A stretch of 64,000 nucleotides of DNA from Thermobifida halotolerans (lineage in GTDB: Bacteria > Actinomycetota > Actinomycetes > Streptosporangiales > Streptosporangiaceae): contig NZ_CP063196.1 in assembly GCF_003574835.2 (NCBI RefSeq), positions 4,464,001-4,528,000 on the forward strand. Direction: 5' to 3'. Positions 11,157-19,978 of this stretch are shown piece by piece (position 1 is the stretch's first letter; every line of letters starts with the position of its first letter). The notes under the pieces were generated by a model. That model worked only from the letters and a program-made list of their open reading frames with translations, ran no database searches and had not been told where the DNA came from. Position numbers and translations under genes: made by a program.

Positions 11157-12822
11157 AACCTCTCACCTCTCCTTCGACCTGGTCACGCGGCCGTGGCTTC
11201 CGGTGCAGTACCGGGACGGTTCCCAGAGTGAACTGTCGCTGCTGGAGGTCTTCGAGCAGGCGCCGCGCCTGCGTCGTCTCGTCGGGGACGTCCCCACCCA
11301 GGAGTTCGCGCTGGTGCGGCTGCTGCTGGCGGTCCTGCACGACGCGATCGACGGGCCCGAGGACTCCGACGAGTGGTCCGAGTTGTGGACGGAGGCCGAG
11401 GAAGAACAGGAACTGCCGGTCGACCGGATCGCGGACTACCTGGAGCAGCACCGCGACCGCTTCGACCTGCTGCACCCCACCACCCCGTTCTTCCAGGTCG
11501 CTGACCTGCACACCGCGAAGAACGAGATCTTCTCGCTGGACCGGATCGTCGCCGACGTCCCCAACGGGGCGCCGTTCTTCACCATGCGGGCCCGCGGTGT
11601 GGACCGCATCGGTTTCGCCGAGGCCGCACGCTGGGTGGTGCACGCCCACGCCTACGACGTCTCCGGCATCAAGTCCGGCGCCGTGGGCGACCCCCGCGTC
11701 AAGGGCGGCAAGGGCTACCCGCAGGGGGTGGGCTGGGCCGGAAACCTCGGCGGCATCCTGGTCGACGGCACGAACCTGTACGAGACGCTGCTGCTCAACC
11801 TCGTCGCCTTCGACACCGACAACCTCAGAGTCACCCCGGACGACCGTCCCGCCTGGCGGCACACACCCACCACCGCCGCCCCCACCGACGCCAAGGAACT
11901 GGCAGGCCGCCCGCAGGGCCTGCGCGACCTCTACACCTGGCAGAGCCGCCGCATCCGGCTGCACTACGACGCCGGCGGCGTGTACGGGGCACTGCTCACC
12001 TACGGCGACCCGCTGCCCGCGCGCAACATGCACAACCGCGAACCGATGACCTCATGGCGGCGCAGCCCGGCCCAGGAGAAGAAACTCGGACTGGCACAGG
12101 TCTACCTGCCACGCGAGCACGATCCGGCCCGCAGCGCCTGGCGTGGCCTGGGCGCGCTGGTAACGGGTCAGGTACACGGAGCCGAGCAGCGCGGTGAGGC
12201 CGCCACCGTCGTGCGGCCGCGCATCCTCGACTGGGTGGCCCGCCTCGTCAACGAGGAGTTCCTCCCCAAGGACTACCTCATCCGTGCCCGGCTCATCGGC
12301 GCCTTCTACGGCACCCAGCAGTCCGTCATCGACGAGATCGTCGACGACCAGGTGGCCATGGCCGTGGTGCTGCTGCACGAACGCGACAGCGGACTCGGAC
12401 ACACCGCAGTCAGAGCCGTCGAGGATGCCGAAGCCGCGGTCACCGTCCTGGGGAACCTCGCCACCGCGCTGGCCGAAGCCGCCGGAGCCGAACCCGAAAC
12501 GCCTCGCGCCACGGCACGCGACCTCGGGTTCGGCGCACTCGACGGCCCCTTCCGCGCCTGGTTGAGCACCCTCACCCCTGGAGTTGACGCCGCCGAACGC
12601 CGTAGCGCCTGGCAGCAGCAGACCCATCGCATCATCAGCGGCCTCGGCCGGCAGTTGGTGCACGAGGCGGGGGAAGCGGCTTGGACCGGGCGGGTTGTCG
12701 AGATCAAGAGCGGCAACTCCGTCTGGCTCAACGCCTCCCATGCCGACCTGCGGTTCCGTACCGAACTGAAGAAGAGGCTCTCCATGTCCAGCACCGAGCA
12801 GACAGGCGAGGCAGCAGCGTGA
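11146..12822 (+). CDS. casA: Cascade large subunit Cse1/Cas8e
   Basis: Cse1 recognises the PAM and recruits Cas3 in type I-E Cascade. The product has 558 residues starting FDLVTRPWLPVQYRDG after a short lead, which is the family signature; CRISPR_Cse1 features such as TPFFQVADL follow. GTG 11146 has GAGG six bases upstream and overlaps the cas3 stop; TTG 11134 is less likely. The C-terminal four-helix region is present, so the protein looks full length. The stop overlaps the cse2 start as GTGA. Confidence 0.94.
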   Translation: MTTETSHLSFDLVTRPWLPVQYRDGSQSELSLLEVFEQAPRLRRLVGDVPTQEFALVRLLLAVLHDAIDGPEDSDEWSELWTEAEEEQELPVDRIADYLEQHRDRFDLLHPTTPFFQVADLHTAKNEIFSLDRIVADVPNGAPFFTMRARGVDRIGFAEAARWVVHAHAYDVSGIKSGAVGDPRVKGGKGYPQGVGWAGNLGGILVDGTNLYETLLLNLVAFDTDNLRVTPDDRPAWRHTPTTAAPTDAKELAGRPQGLRDLYTWQSRRIRLHYDAGGVYGALLTYGDPLPARNMHNREPMTSWRRSPAQEKKLGLAQVYLPREHDPARSAWRGLGALVTGQVHGAEQRGEAATVVRPRILDWVARLVNEEFLPKDYLIRARLIGAFYGTQQSVIDEIVDDQVAMAVVLLHERDSGLGHTAVRAVEDAEAAVTVLGNLATALAEAAGAEPETPRATARDLGFGALDGPFRAWLSTLTPGVDAAERRSAWQQQTHRIISGLGRQLVHEAGEAAWTGRVVEIKSGNSVWLNASHADLRFRTELKKRLSMSSTEQTGEAAA

Positions 12823-13475
12823 CCACCACCGACACCACGCGGACATCCCTGACCTGGGTGGGGACGTTCGTCGATCAGCGCGTCCGAGAAATCCAGGAAG
12901 GCTACCGCCAAGACCGCCCCGATGCCGTGGCGGCCTTGGCCCGACTGCGGCGAGGCGCGGGCAGGACCATCGAGGAAGCCCCCGACCTGTGGGGACTCGC
13001 CCTGGACGACCGGTTCTACGAAAACGCCCCCCGCATCGGTGAGGAGGAGATGAGCCGCGCCGAGAACGCCGCGCACATCGCCCTCACCCTCTATGCGGTC
13101 CATCAGCAGTCACGCCGCGACGACCGCATGCACCAGCGCGGCCGCGGCCTGGGCGAAGCCGTGCGCAGACTCATGCCTCCCGGCGAGATCGAGGAGCCGC
13201 TGCGCCGACGCTTCGTACAGGCGGGCAGCGCCACCACTGTCCACGTTCTCGCCTACCGGCTGCGCGAAATCGTCACACTGCTGCGCCGCGACGCCATCCC
13301 ACTCGACTACGGACTGCTCGCCGACCAGATCCACCAGTTCCGAACCCCAGAGGGGGCGAAGAAGGTCCGCGCCGCATGGGGACGCGGATTCCACGCCTAC
13401 CGGCCCAAGGCCACCCAAAACCCCGCACCGGGCACCGGCACCTCCACCGACACGACCGACAAGGACCACTCATGA
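12819..13475 (+). CDS. casB: Cascade small subunit Cse2/Cas11e
   Basis: Cse2 dimers brace the crRNA–target hybrid in Cascade. The product has 218 residues, mostly helical, with the family-like segments WVGTFVDQRVREIQEGY and LRRGAGRTIEEAPDLWGLAL. The GTG start overlaps the casA stop (GTGA). The C-terminal ~25 residues are Thr/Pro-rich. It overlaps the casC start as ATGA. Confidence 0.93.
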   Translation: MTTTDTTRTSLTWVGTFVDQRVREIQEGYRQDRPDAVAALARLRRGAGRTIEEAPDLWGLALDDRFYENAPRIGEEEMSRAENAAHIALTLYAVHQQSRRDDRMHQRGRGLGEAVRRLMPPGEIEEPLRRRFVQAGSATTVHVLAYRLREIVTLLRRDAIPLDYGLLADQIHQFRTPEGAKKVRAAWGRGFHAYRPKATQNPAPGTGTSTDTTDKDHS

Positions 13476-14659
13476 GCCGCACCATCATCGACCTGCACAT
13501 CCTGCAGACCGTCCCGCCCAGCAACCTCAACCGCGACGACACCGGCACCCCCAAGACCGCGATCTACGGTGGAGTGCGCCGCGCCCGGGTCTCCAGCCAG
13601 GCGTGGAAGCGCGCCACCCGCATGGCCTTCAACAGCCTGCTGCCCCCCGAGGACCTGGGCGTGCGCACCAAGCGCGTGGCCGAGTTGCTGGCCGAGCGGA
13701 TCCGCCGCCTCGACAACTCCATCGAGGAGAAGGAAGCCTGGACCCTGGCCGCCGAAACCATCCAGGCCGCCACCGGATCCAAGATCGAGGTGCCCAAGCG
13801 CAAGGCCGCCGCGGCGAAGAAGAGCGAGGACAACCCCGCCCCCGAATCCTCCTACCTGATGTTCCTGAGTACCCGCCAACTCGACGGCCTGGCCGGGCTC
13901 GCCGTCGAGGGCCGCGCCGACATCAAGGCGTTCCTCAAGGACAAGGACACCAAGAAGCGGGCCAAGGAGATCGCCGACACCCGCCACTCGGTCGACATCG
14001 CCCTGTTCGGCCGCATGGTCGCCGACGGTGCCGACATCAACGTCGACGCCGCCGCCCAGGTTGCCCACGCCATCAGCGTGCACGCGGTGGAGAACGAGTC
14101 CGACTACTACACCGCCGTCGACGACCGCAACCCCGACGACGAGACCGGCGCGGGCATGATCGGCACCGTGGAGTTCAACTCCGCCACCCTCTACCGCTAC
14201 GCCGCCCTCGACGTCGACCTGCTGCGCAAGAACCTCGGCGAAGGGCTGCGCGAGGACGAGTCGGTCACCGAACCGCTGCGCCGCGCTGTTGAGGCGTTCG
14301 TGCGCGGATTCGTCGAGTCACTGCCCACCGGCAAGGTCAACACCTTCGGCAACCACACGCTCCCTGACGCGGTGATCGTCAAAGTCCGCACCTCCCGACC
14401 GGTCAGCTTCGCCAGCGCCTTCGAAGAACCCGTCACGGTCACGGAAGACAGTGGCCACCTGCGGCAGGCCAGTGAGCGCCTGGCCGCCTACATCCCCGAC
14501 ATCGAACGCGCCTACGGTGTCGAGGACGACACGGACACGTGGGTGCTCCGCGTGGGGCAGAGCACCGAGAAACTCTCCGGCCTCGGCACCGAGGTGGCAC
14601 TGCCCGACCTGGTCACCGCGGTCGGCGCGGCCGTCGCGCAGCGAGCGGCGGACCAGTGA
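13472..14659 (+). CDS. casC: Cascade backbone subunit Cas7e/Cse4
   Basis: Six copies of Cas7e form the crRNA-binding backbone. The product has 395 residues starting MSRTIIDLHILQTVPPSNLN with the typical RRARVSSQAWKRATR motif at residues ~33–47. The ATG overlaps the casB stop as ATGA, which fixes the start over longer in-frame openings upstream. The gene is intact. The lysine-rich segment near residues 105–125 (KRKAAAAKKSEDN) looks like a loop insertion. Confidence 0.95.
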   Translation: MSRTIIDLHILQTVPPSNLNRDDTGTPKTAIYGGVRRARVSSQAWKRATRMAFNSLLPPEDLGVRTKRVAELLAERIRRLDNSIEEKEAWTLAAETIQAATGSKIEVPKRKAAAAKKSEDNPAPESSYLMFLSTRQLDGLAGLAVEGRADIKAFLKDKDTKKRAKEIADTRHSVDIALFGRMVADGADINVDAAAQVAHAISVHAVENESDYYTAVDDRNPDDETGAGMIGTVEFNSATLYRYAALDVDLLRKNLGEGLREDESVTEPLRRAVEAFVRGFVESLPTGKVNTFGNHTLPDAVIVKVRTSRPVSFASAFEEPVTVTEDSGHLRQASERLAAYIPDIERAYGVEDDTDTWVLRVGQSTEKLSGLGTEVALPDLVTAVGAAVAQRAADQ

Positions 14660-15369
14660 GCGTTCTGGCGCTGCTGCTGGCCGGCCCCTTGCAGGCGTGG
14701 GGGGCCTCGGCCCGCTTCGCACGGCGCACCACCGAACACGCCCCCACCAAAAGCGGCGTCCTCGGTCTGCTCGCCGCAGCCCAGGGACGCGAACGCACCG
14801 ATGACCTGTCCGACCTTGCCGCGCTGCGCTTCGGCGTGCGTATCGACCAGCGCGGCACCCGCATCCGCGACTACCAGACCGCCAAGCACCTCGACACCGG
14901 CAGATCCATGCCGGTCTCCGAACGCTTCTACCTGGCCGACGCCGTGTTCGTGGCGGCGGTCGAAGGCGACGACACACTCGTCAACGACCTGCACCGGGCC
15001 GTACGCAATCCGGTGTACCTGCCCTACCTGGGACGGCGCTCCTGCCCACCCGCACGCCCCCTTGACCTTGGCATCCACGACGGCAGGACACTCGAACAGG
15101 TCCTGAAAGAAGAGAAGTGGCACGCCGCCGGCTGGTACCAGCGCCGCCTGCGCGACCAACCCGAGGTCACACTCGGCCTCCTCATCGACGCGTTTCCAGG
15201 AGATCCCGGCGCCGACAGCCTGCGCGACCTGCCGCTCAGCTTCGACCCGCTGCACCGCCGCTACGCCCTGCGCGGCGTCCGCTCCGACACGGTCAGCGTC
15301 CCCAACCCGTGCGCGCGCCGGACCACACCTCCCGACCACGACCCGATCTCCGCGCTGGGAGGCGAATGA
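14656..15369 (+). CDS. casD: Cascade subunit Cas5e
   Basis: Cas5e binds the 5' handle of the crRNA. The product has 237 residues beginning MSVLALLLAGPLQAWGASAR, the conserved Cas5 N-terminus, followed by RTTEHAPTKSGVLGLLAAA. The GTG start overlaps the casC stop (GTGA). The C-terminal region RYALRGVRSDTV is family-like. The gene is intact. Confidence 0.95.
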   Translation: MSVLALLLAGPLQAWGASARFARRTTEHAPTKSGVLGLLAAAQGRERTDDLSDLAALRFGVRIDQRGTRIRDYQTAKHLDTGRSMPVSERFYLADAVFVAAVEGDDTLVNDLHRAVRNPVYLPYLGRRSCPPARPLDLGIHDGRTLEQVLKEEKWHAAGWYQRRLRDQPEVTLGLLIDAFPGDPGADSLRDLPLSFDPLHRRYALRGVRSDTVSVPNPCARRTTPPDHDPISALGGE

Positions 15370-16073
15370 TGTACCTCACCCGCTTCCGCCTCAACACCGC
15401 ACGCAGCGGGGCGCGTAAACTGCTGGCCTCACCACAGGCCATGCACGCCGCCGTCATGAGTTCCTTCCCGACCCTGCTGCCCAGCGACACCAGCGGTCCG
15501 CGCGTGCTGTGGCGAGTCGACCGCACCTCCAGGGCCGAGGTGTTCCTCTACATCGTCAGCCCGCCCGAACCCGACCTGACCCACCTGGTGGAACAGGCCG
15601 GATGGTCGACCCAACCAGAGTGGCAGACCCACGACTACGCCCCGTTCCTGTCCCGGCTGGCCAGGGGAGACGTCTGGGCGTTCCGGCTCACCGCCAACCC
15701 GGTGCACAGCATCCGCCGCAAGCCCGGAGAGCCGACCAAGCTCACCGCGCACGTCACCCCGCGCCACCAGATGGGCTGGCTGCTGAGTCGCCAGGACGCC
15801 GCGGGCTTCCGGGTGGTGGAGAAACCGGTGGAGCAGCGTCGGCTCCCCCAAGGAGACGAGTACGAGCTGGTCGTGCACAACCGCCAGAACCGCGCATTCA
15901 CCAAGAAGACGTCGAAAGACGGCCTGGTATCCCTGGTCACCGCGACCTTCGACGGCCGACTGGAAGTCACCGACCCCGACGCGCTGCGCCGCACCCTCAC
16001 CACAGGACTGGGGAGGGCCAAAGCCTACGGGTGCGGCCTGATGACCCTGGCCCCGGCGGACTCCGACCGATGA
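15369..16073 (+). CDS. casE: crRNA endoribonuclease Cas6e
   Basis: Cas6e cleaves the precursor crRNA at the base of the repeat hairpin and stays in Cascade. The product has 234 residues with a twin ferredoxin-like fold. His26 in QAMHAAVM matches the catalytic His26 of Thermus Cse3. The glycine-rich loop GLGRAKAYGCGLMTL lies near the C-terminus. ATG 15369 has GGAGG six bases upstream; ATG 15366 is possible. It overlaps cas1 as ATGA. Confidence 0.94.
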   Translation: MYLTRFRLNTARSGARKLLASPQAMHAAVMSSFPTLLPSDTSGPRVLWRVDRTSRAEVFLYIVSPPEPDLTHLVEQAGWSTQPEWQTHDYAPFLSRLARGDVWAFRLTANPVHSIRRKPGEPTKLTAHVTPRHQMGWLLSRQDAAGFRVVEKPVEQRRLPQGDEYELVVHNRQNRAFTKKTSKDGLVSLVTATFDGRLEVTDPDALRRTLTTGLGRAKAYGCGLMTLAPADSDR

Positions 16074-17038
16074 CGACGGTCGGGAAACGACGCGCCTCCA
16101 CCCCGCGCGAACTCACCCGGGCGGCGGACCGGCTGTCCTTCGTCTACCTGGAGCGGTGCACCGTGCACCGCGACGCCAACGCCATCACCGCCGAGGACGG
16201 CGAAGGAGTCACACACATTCCCTCGGCCACCATCGGAACCCTGCTGCTGGGGCCGGGAACCCGCGTCACCCACCAGGCGATGAGCGTGCTCGGCGACAGC
16301 GGCGCGGGCGTGGTGTGGGTGGGAGAACACGGAGTGCGCTTCTACGCGGGCGGCCGGTCACTGACACGCTCGGCCGCCCTGGCCGAGGCCCAAGCCAAAG
16401 CCTGGGCCAACCGCACCACACGGCTTCAGGTAGCCCGTGCCATGTACCGGATGCGTTTCCCCGGTGAGGACCCCTCAGGCCTCACCCGCCAGCAGATGCT
16501 CGGCAGAGAGGGAAAACGGATCAGGGAGTTCTACCGCAGGGAAGCCGCCAGGGTCGGCGTCCCCTGGCACGGTCGACGCTTCACACCCGGGGATTTCAAC
16601 TCCGGCGACCCGCCCAACCAAGGAATCACCGCGGCGGCGCAGTGTCTCTACGGCATCGCCCAAGCGGTTGTCGCCGCCTTGGGGTGCGTTCCCGCACTGG
16701 GATTTGTGCACTCCGGCCACGAGCTGTCGTTCGTGCTCGACGTCGCGGACCTCTACAAGACCGAGGTGGGCATCCCCATCGCTTTCGAGGTTGCGGCGGA
16801 AAGCCCGGAAGAGGTCGGGCCCCGCACCCGCCGGGCCGTCCGTGACCACGTGAGCAGAACCGGATTCCTCAACCGCTGCGTCCGCGACATCAAAACCCTC
16901 CTCCTGCCTGAAGGGGGAGACGCCGACACCGCAGAGGACACCGCTTTCGACCGCGTCGTCCTGCTGGCGGACCGCGGAGCCGACATGGAGTCCGGCCGCA
17001 ACTACGCCGACGCCTTCGAACACGGAGTGATCTGGTGA
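16070..17038 (+). CDS. cas1: CRISPR adaptation integrase Cas1e
   Basis: Cas1 with Cas2 inserts new spacers at the leader end. The product has 322 residues. The metal-binding residues of the Cas1 family appear as Glu147 (LGREGKRIR), His217 (HSGHELSF) and Asp224/Asp227 (LDVADLYK). The start ATG overlaps the casE stop. All catalytic positions are kept, so adaptation should be functional. Confidence 0.95.
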   Translation: MTTVGKRRASTPRELTRAADRLSFVYLERCTVHRDANAITAEDGEGVTHIPSATIGTLLLGPGTRVTHQAMSVLGDSGAGVVWVGEHGVRFYAGGRSLTRSAALAEAQAKAWANRTTRLQVARAMYRMRFPGEDPSGLTRQQMLGREGKRIREFYRREAARVGVPWHGRRFTPGDFNSGDPPNQGITAAAQCLYGIAQAVVAALGCVPALGFVHSGHELSFVLDVADLYKTEVGIPIAFEVAAESPEEVGPRTRRAVRDHVSRTGFLNRCVRDIKTLLLPEGGDADTAEDTAFDRVVLLADRGADMESGRNYADAFEHGVIW

Positions 17039-17385
17039 CCGTCATCGTGCTCACGAACTGCCCCGCAGGACTGCGGGGCTTTCTCACACGCTGGCTCCTG
17101 GAGATCTCCCCTGGCGTCTTCATTGGAGGCCCTTCAACCCGTATCCGAGAGGTGCTCTGGGCCGAGGTGAAGGAATACGCAGGCAACGGGCGCGCCCTGC
17201 TGGCCTACAACACCGACAACGAGCAGGGCTTCGCCTTCAAAACCTACGACCACAAGTGGATCCCGGTAGACCACGAAGGCTTGGTGCTCATCCGTCGGCC
17301 CAGCGAACCGCAGACTGTCACCTCACAGGTCAAGCCCCAGGGGTGGAGCAAGGCAGCGAAACGCCGCCGATTCGGGAGGCGGTAG
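17035..17385 (+). CDS. cas2: CRISPR adaptation protein Cas2e
   Basis: Cas2e scaffolds Cas1 in the adaptation complex. The product has 116 residues beginning MTVIVLTNCPAGLRGFLTRW, typical of the I-E (CasII) form. The GTG overlaps the cas1 stop. The tail is basic (KAAKRRRFGRR). The gene ends 89 bases before the first repeat. Confidence 0.95.
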   Translation: MTVIVLTNCPAGLRGFLTRWLLEISPGVFIGGPSTRIREVLWAEVKEYAGNGRALLAYNTDNEQGFAFKTYDHKWIPVDHEGLVLIRRPSEPQTVTSQVKPQGWSKAAKRRRFGRR

Positions 17386-17474
17386 TAGTTCGAGTGCCAA
17401 TGGCTGATTTGTCCGATTTTCAAGAAGTGAATGAAATCCGCTCCGACGGCAGGTAAAGGTGCAGGTCATTCAGT
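17386..17474 (+). promoter_or_regulatory. CRISPR leader with putative array promoter
   Basis: This 89-base, comparatively AT-rich stretch lies between cas2 and repeat 1. TTGTCC (17409–17414) and TGAAAT (17432–17437), 17 bp apart, make a plausible promoter that would start transcription about 30 bases before the first repeat. The repeat orientation agrees with transcription from this side. Confidence 0.5.
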
Positions 17475-18159
17475 GTGCTCCCCGCGCACGCGGGGATGGT
17501 CCCGAGTACCCGCCCGGGACGAAACTGTTCCAGCTGTGCTCCCCGCGCACGCGGGGATGGTCCCATCGTCGCCGCCTTCTACGACTTCGGTGTCTCGTGC
17601 TCCCCGCGCACGCGGGGATGGTCCCTACTACCCCCAAGCCGAACCGACCAGCGTGACGTGCTCCCCGCGCACGCGGGGATGGTCCCGCTGAGGTTCGGGT
17701 CGTCGATGAACTCGTTGCGTGCTCCCCGCGCACGCGGGGATGGTCCCCTGTCCGGGCGGCCCGAGCGGGTGCTGTCGCCGTGCTCCCCGCGCACGCGGGG
17801 ATGGTCCCGGCCAGACCGACATGCGAGAGCGCGCCGCCATGTGCTCCCCGCGCACGCGGGGATGGTCCCGCCGCACCAGGAAGGAGACCCCCGGTGAGTG
17901 AGTGCTCCCCGCGCACGCGGGGATGGTCCCGCCGCACCAGGAAGGAGACCCCCGGTGAGTGAGTGCTCCCCGCGCACGCGGGGATGGTCCCCTCAGCACA
18001 GCCGCCCGCGTCGCCTGGGCAGTGTGCTCCCCGCGCACGCGGGGATGGTCCCAGTGAGGGCTGCGACGTTTTCCAAGAAGACGAGTGCTCCCCGCGCACG
18101 CGGGGATGGTCCCTCCCCGGTGCGCCGTAGATCCACGCGAGAGAAGTGCTCCCCGCGCA
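17475..18159 (+). CRISPR. Type I-E CRISPR array: 11 full repeats plus a truncated terminal repeat, 11 spacers
   Basis: The 29-base repeats begin GTGCTCCCCGCGCACG and end GGGGATGGTCCC. They start at 17475, 17536, 17597, 17658, 17719, 17780, 17841, 17902, 17963, 18024 and 18085. The period is exactly 61 bp, so every spacer is 32 bases. A twelfth copy at 18146 matches only its first 14 bases. The palindromic arms CCCCGC/GCGGGG form the Cas6e hairpin. Spacers 7 (17870–17901) and 8 (17931–17962) are identical. All full repeats are identical to one another, as expected for a young or homogenised array. Confidence 0.98.
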
Positions 18160-18237
18160 TAGAGATTTCCGCGCGTGGGTTTGGAAACTCCGTCACCGCT
18201 TGCTTCACTTCCCTATTGGTGAGTTCGCACCTATCTG

Positions 18238-19596
18238 TCAACTGATAGGCAATCGGTTGGCGTTCTGACGGTTTCGTCCTCGGATGTTGGCGAGTGCGTC
18301 AAGCGCGGTGTCGTCGGCGTTCGGGAGCGTGTGCAGGTAGCGCTCGGTTGTGGTGATCGATGCGTGGCCGAGGCGCTCCTTGACGACCATGAGGTCGGCT
18401 CCGCCGGCCAGGAGCCAGGATGCGTGGGCGTGGCGGAGTTCGTGCGGGGTGATGTCCTTGGGCAGGTCGGCCTCCTCGCGGGCCGGGTGCCAGATGTTGG
18501 TGCGGAAACACTGGGCGGGGATGTGGCCGTCGGTGTTGACCTGGCGGCGCCTGCGTGGTTGGTCCTTGCCTTCGGCGCGGCGCAGAGCGCGGTAGCGGGC
18601 GAACGCCGTGCGGCAGTGTTCGCAGCGGCACTTGCCGTTGGTGTAGGCCGCTGTGGTCCCGTGCCGGTAGCGGCGGCCCTTGTCGTTGGGTGAGGTCATC
18701 CCCAGGTCCACCCCGTCGGGGAGTTCGGGGATCGGAGCATCGTCGTGGTCGGGGAACTGGAACAGCAGGTCCTCGTCCCTGATGCCGTTGGCCAGGGCGA
18801 ACGCTGCGATCCTGGTCACCAGCGGGCGGCGTGGCTTCAGGCGGCGGAACTTGCCGTCCTTGGGATAGTCCTTGGCGAGGAACCGGCCGCCGGTGGAGTG
18901 GAGGCGAGGCGCGATCTCGACCGCGGCGCGGCTGGCGGTGAGGATGCCGCTCGGCCGCTCCAGGTCTTTCATCCGCAGCTCGCTCGGCTCACCCCAGCGC
19001 AGCCCGGGCTCGATCGCGACCTCGACCAGAAGCTGGAAGACCTCACCGTCGATGTGGGAGTAGAACTCGCCGAACTGCTCTGGGGTGATGGTCTTCAGGG
19101 GCTTGCGGCCGACCTTCGGCAGGACGACGCCTTCGCACGGGTGGATGAAGATGATCTGGTTCAACAGGGCTGTAGAGAATATCGCGCTGAGAACGGTGAC
19201 GATCCGCTGGATCGTCGAAGCCGCGAGGCTGTCCTGCTGCCGAGCACGCACCCACTCCTGGACATGGCCTGGAAGAATCTCATTCATTCTCATCGCCCCG
19301 AACTCGGGGATGAGATACCGGTTGACCGTTTAGGTGACGTTCTGTCGTGTGCTCGGCTCCATCACATGGTTGGGGAGCCAGGTCCCGGTGACGTAGTCGA
19401 CAAAGCGCTGCTTGCCGTGGCGTGTGCTGGTGATACGCCCCTCTGACACCTTGACCTCGGCGCGCTGCCACGCTCTGTCGGCCTCTTTCTTCGTCGAGAA
19501 AGTCCCGGCGGAGCGCTCTCTTCTCTTGATGTCGGTGTAGTAGGCGGTGTACCGAAGTTCGCCGTTCCTGCCGATGCGCTTACGTGAGAAGCCCAC
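18238..19596 (-). pseudogene. int: Tyrosine recombinase/integrase with one in-frame stop
   Basis: Phage-type integrase that would catalyse excision and insertion at tRNA-Ile. Read on the minus strand, the first 88 residues form an arm-binding and core-binding part (MGFSRKRIGRNGELRYTAYY, then TWLPNHVMEP). A TAA at 19330–19332 follows. The same frame continues for 12 codons to [15 protein letters not shown] and the catalytic domain, with Arg in [20 protein letters not shown] and the nucleophile context ERYLHTL. No frameshift is needed, since only the single stop separates the parts. A Cys-containing insertion (CRCEHC) lies mid-protein, as in some actinobacterial integrases. Restoring the stop would give about 452 residues. 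Reinitiation or readthrough remains possible. Confidence 0.85.
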
Positions 19597-19690
19597 TCCT
19601 CACTGAGGTTTGAGTGTTCGGTTCTGCGGTGGGCGCGGGTTCTTTTCGGAGAAACCGGAGAAAGACGAGACATTCCACCCCCGCGTTCGG

Positions 19691-19768
19691 GGCGCCTCGA
19701 CCGGCCACCGGCAGCCCGTGGTGGCCCATCGCGGGGGTTGGTGTGGAATGCCCTGGGCCGATCGGCCG
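19691..19768 (+). repeat. Dispersed ~78-bp repeat, copy 1
   Basis: About 85% identical by eye to the complement of 63294–63372; the first 24 bases are identical. It is non-coding in both places, and the flanks are unrelated. Confidence 0.7.
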
Positions 19769-19839
19769 CCCCCTCCTCTCCGCACGGCCGGTGTCCGTCG
19801 CGAAGGCGGCCGTCAAACCTCAGTCTGCCCTCACTCACC

Positions 19840-19858
19840 TGACCGTGATCTGACCGTG
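19840..19858 (+). promoter_or_regulatory. Putative integrase arm-type sites, right end
   Basis: Two direct TGACCGT copies lie 11 bp apart, mirroring 7235–7252 at the other island end in the same orientation. Confidence 0.5.
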
Positions 19859-19978
19859 GCAGCCCCCGGTACTCAGCGGTTCCAGGCAGCAGCGTGCGGC
19901 CCCTGATTCCCTGCGTCACCAGGGGAAACGGGAGAAAGGCGAAGCATGTGACAGGGCTTCGAGGAGTGTCTATTTTCG

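Larger units (their letters stand above)
19597..19978. other. Island right-end region between integrase and att repeat
   Basis: I see no convincing gene. It contains one copy of a ~78-bp dispersed repeat (19691–19768), a pair of TGACCGT motifs (19840–19846, 19851–19857) and a CTCAGCGGT motif (19872–19880) also found near the left end (7274–7282). Confidence 0.5.

Noticed and set aside
17431..18245. Several open frames with repeated APRARGDGP-like peptides in both strands of 17.4–18.2 kb
   Set aside because: They are translations of the CRISPR repeats, not proteins.
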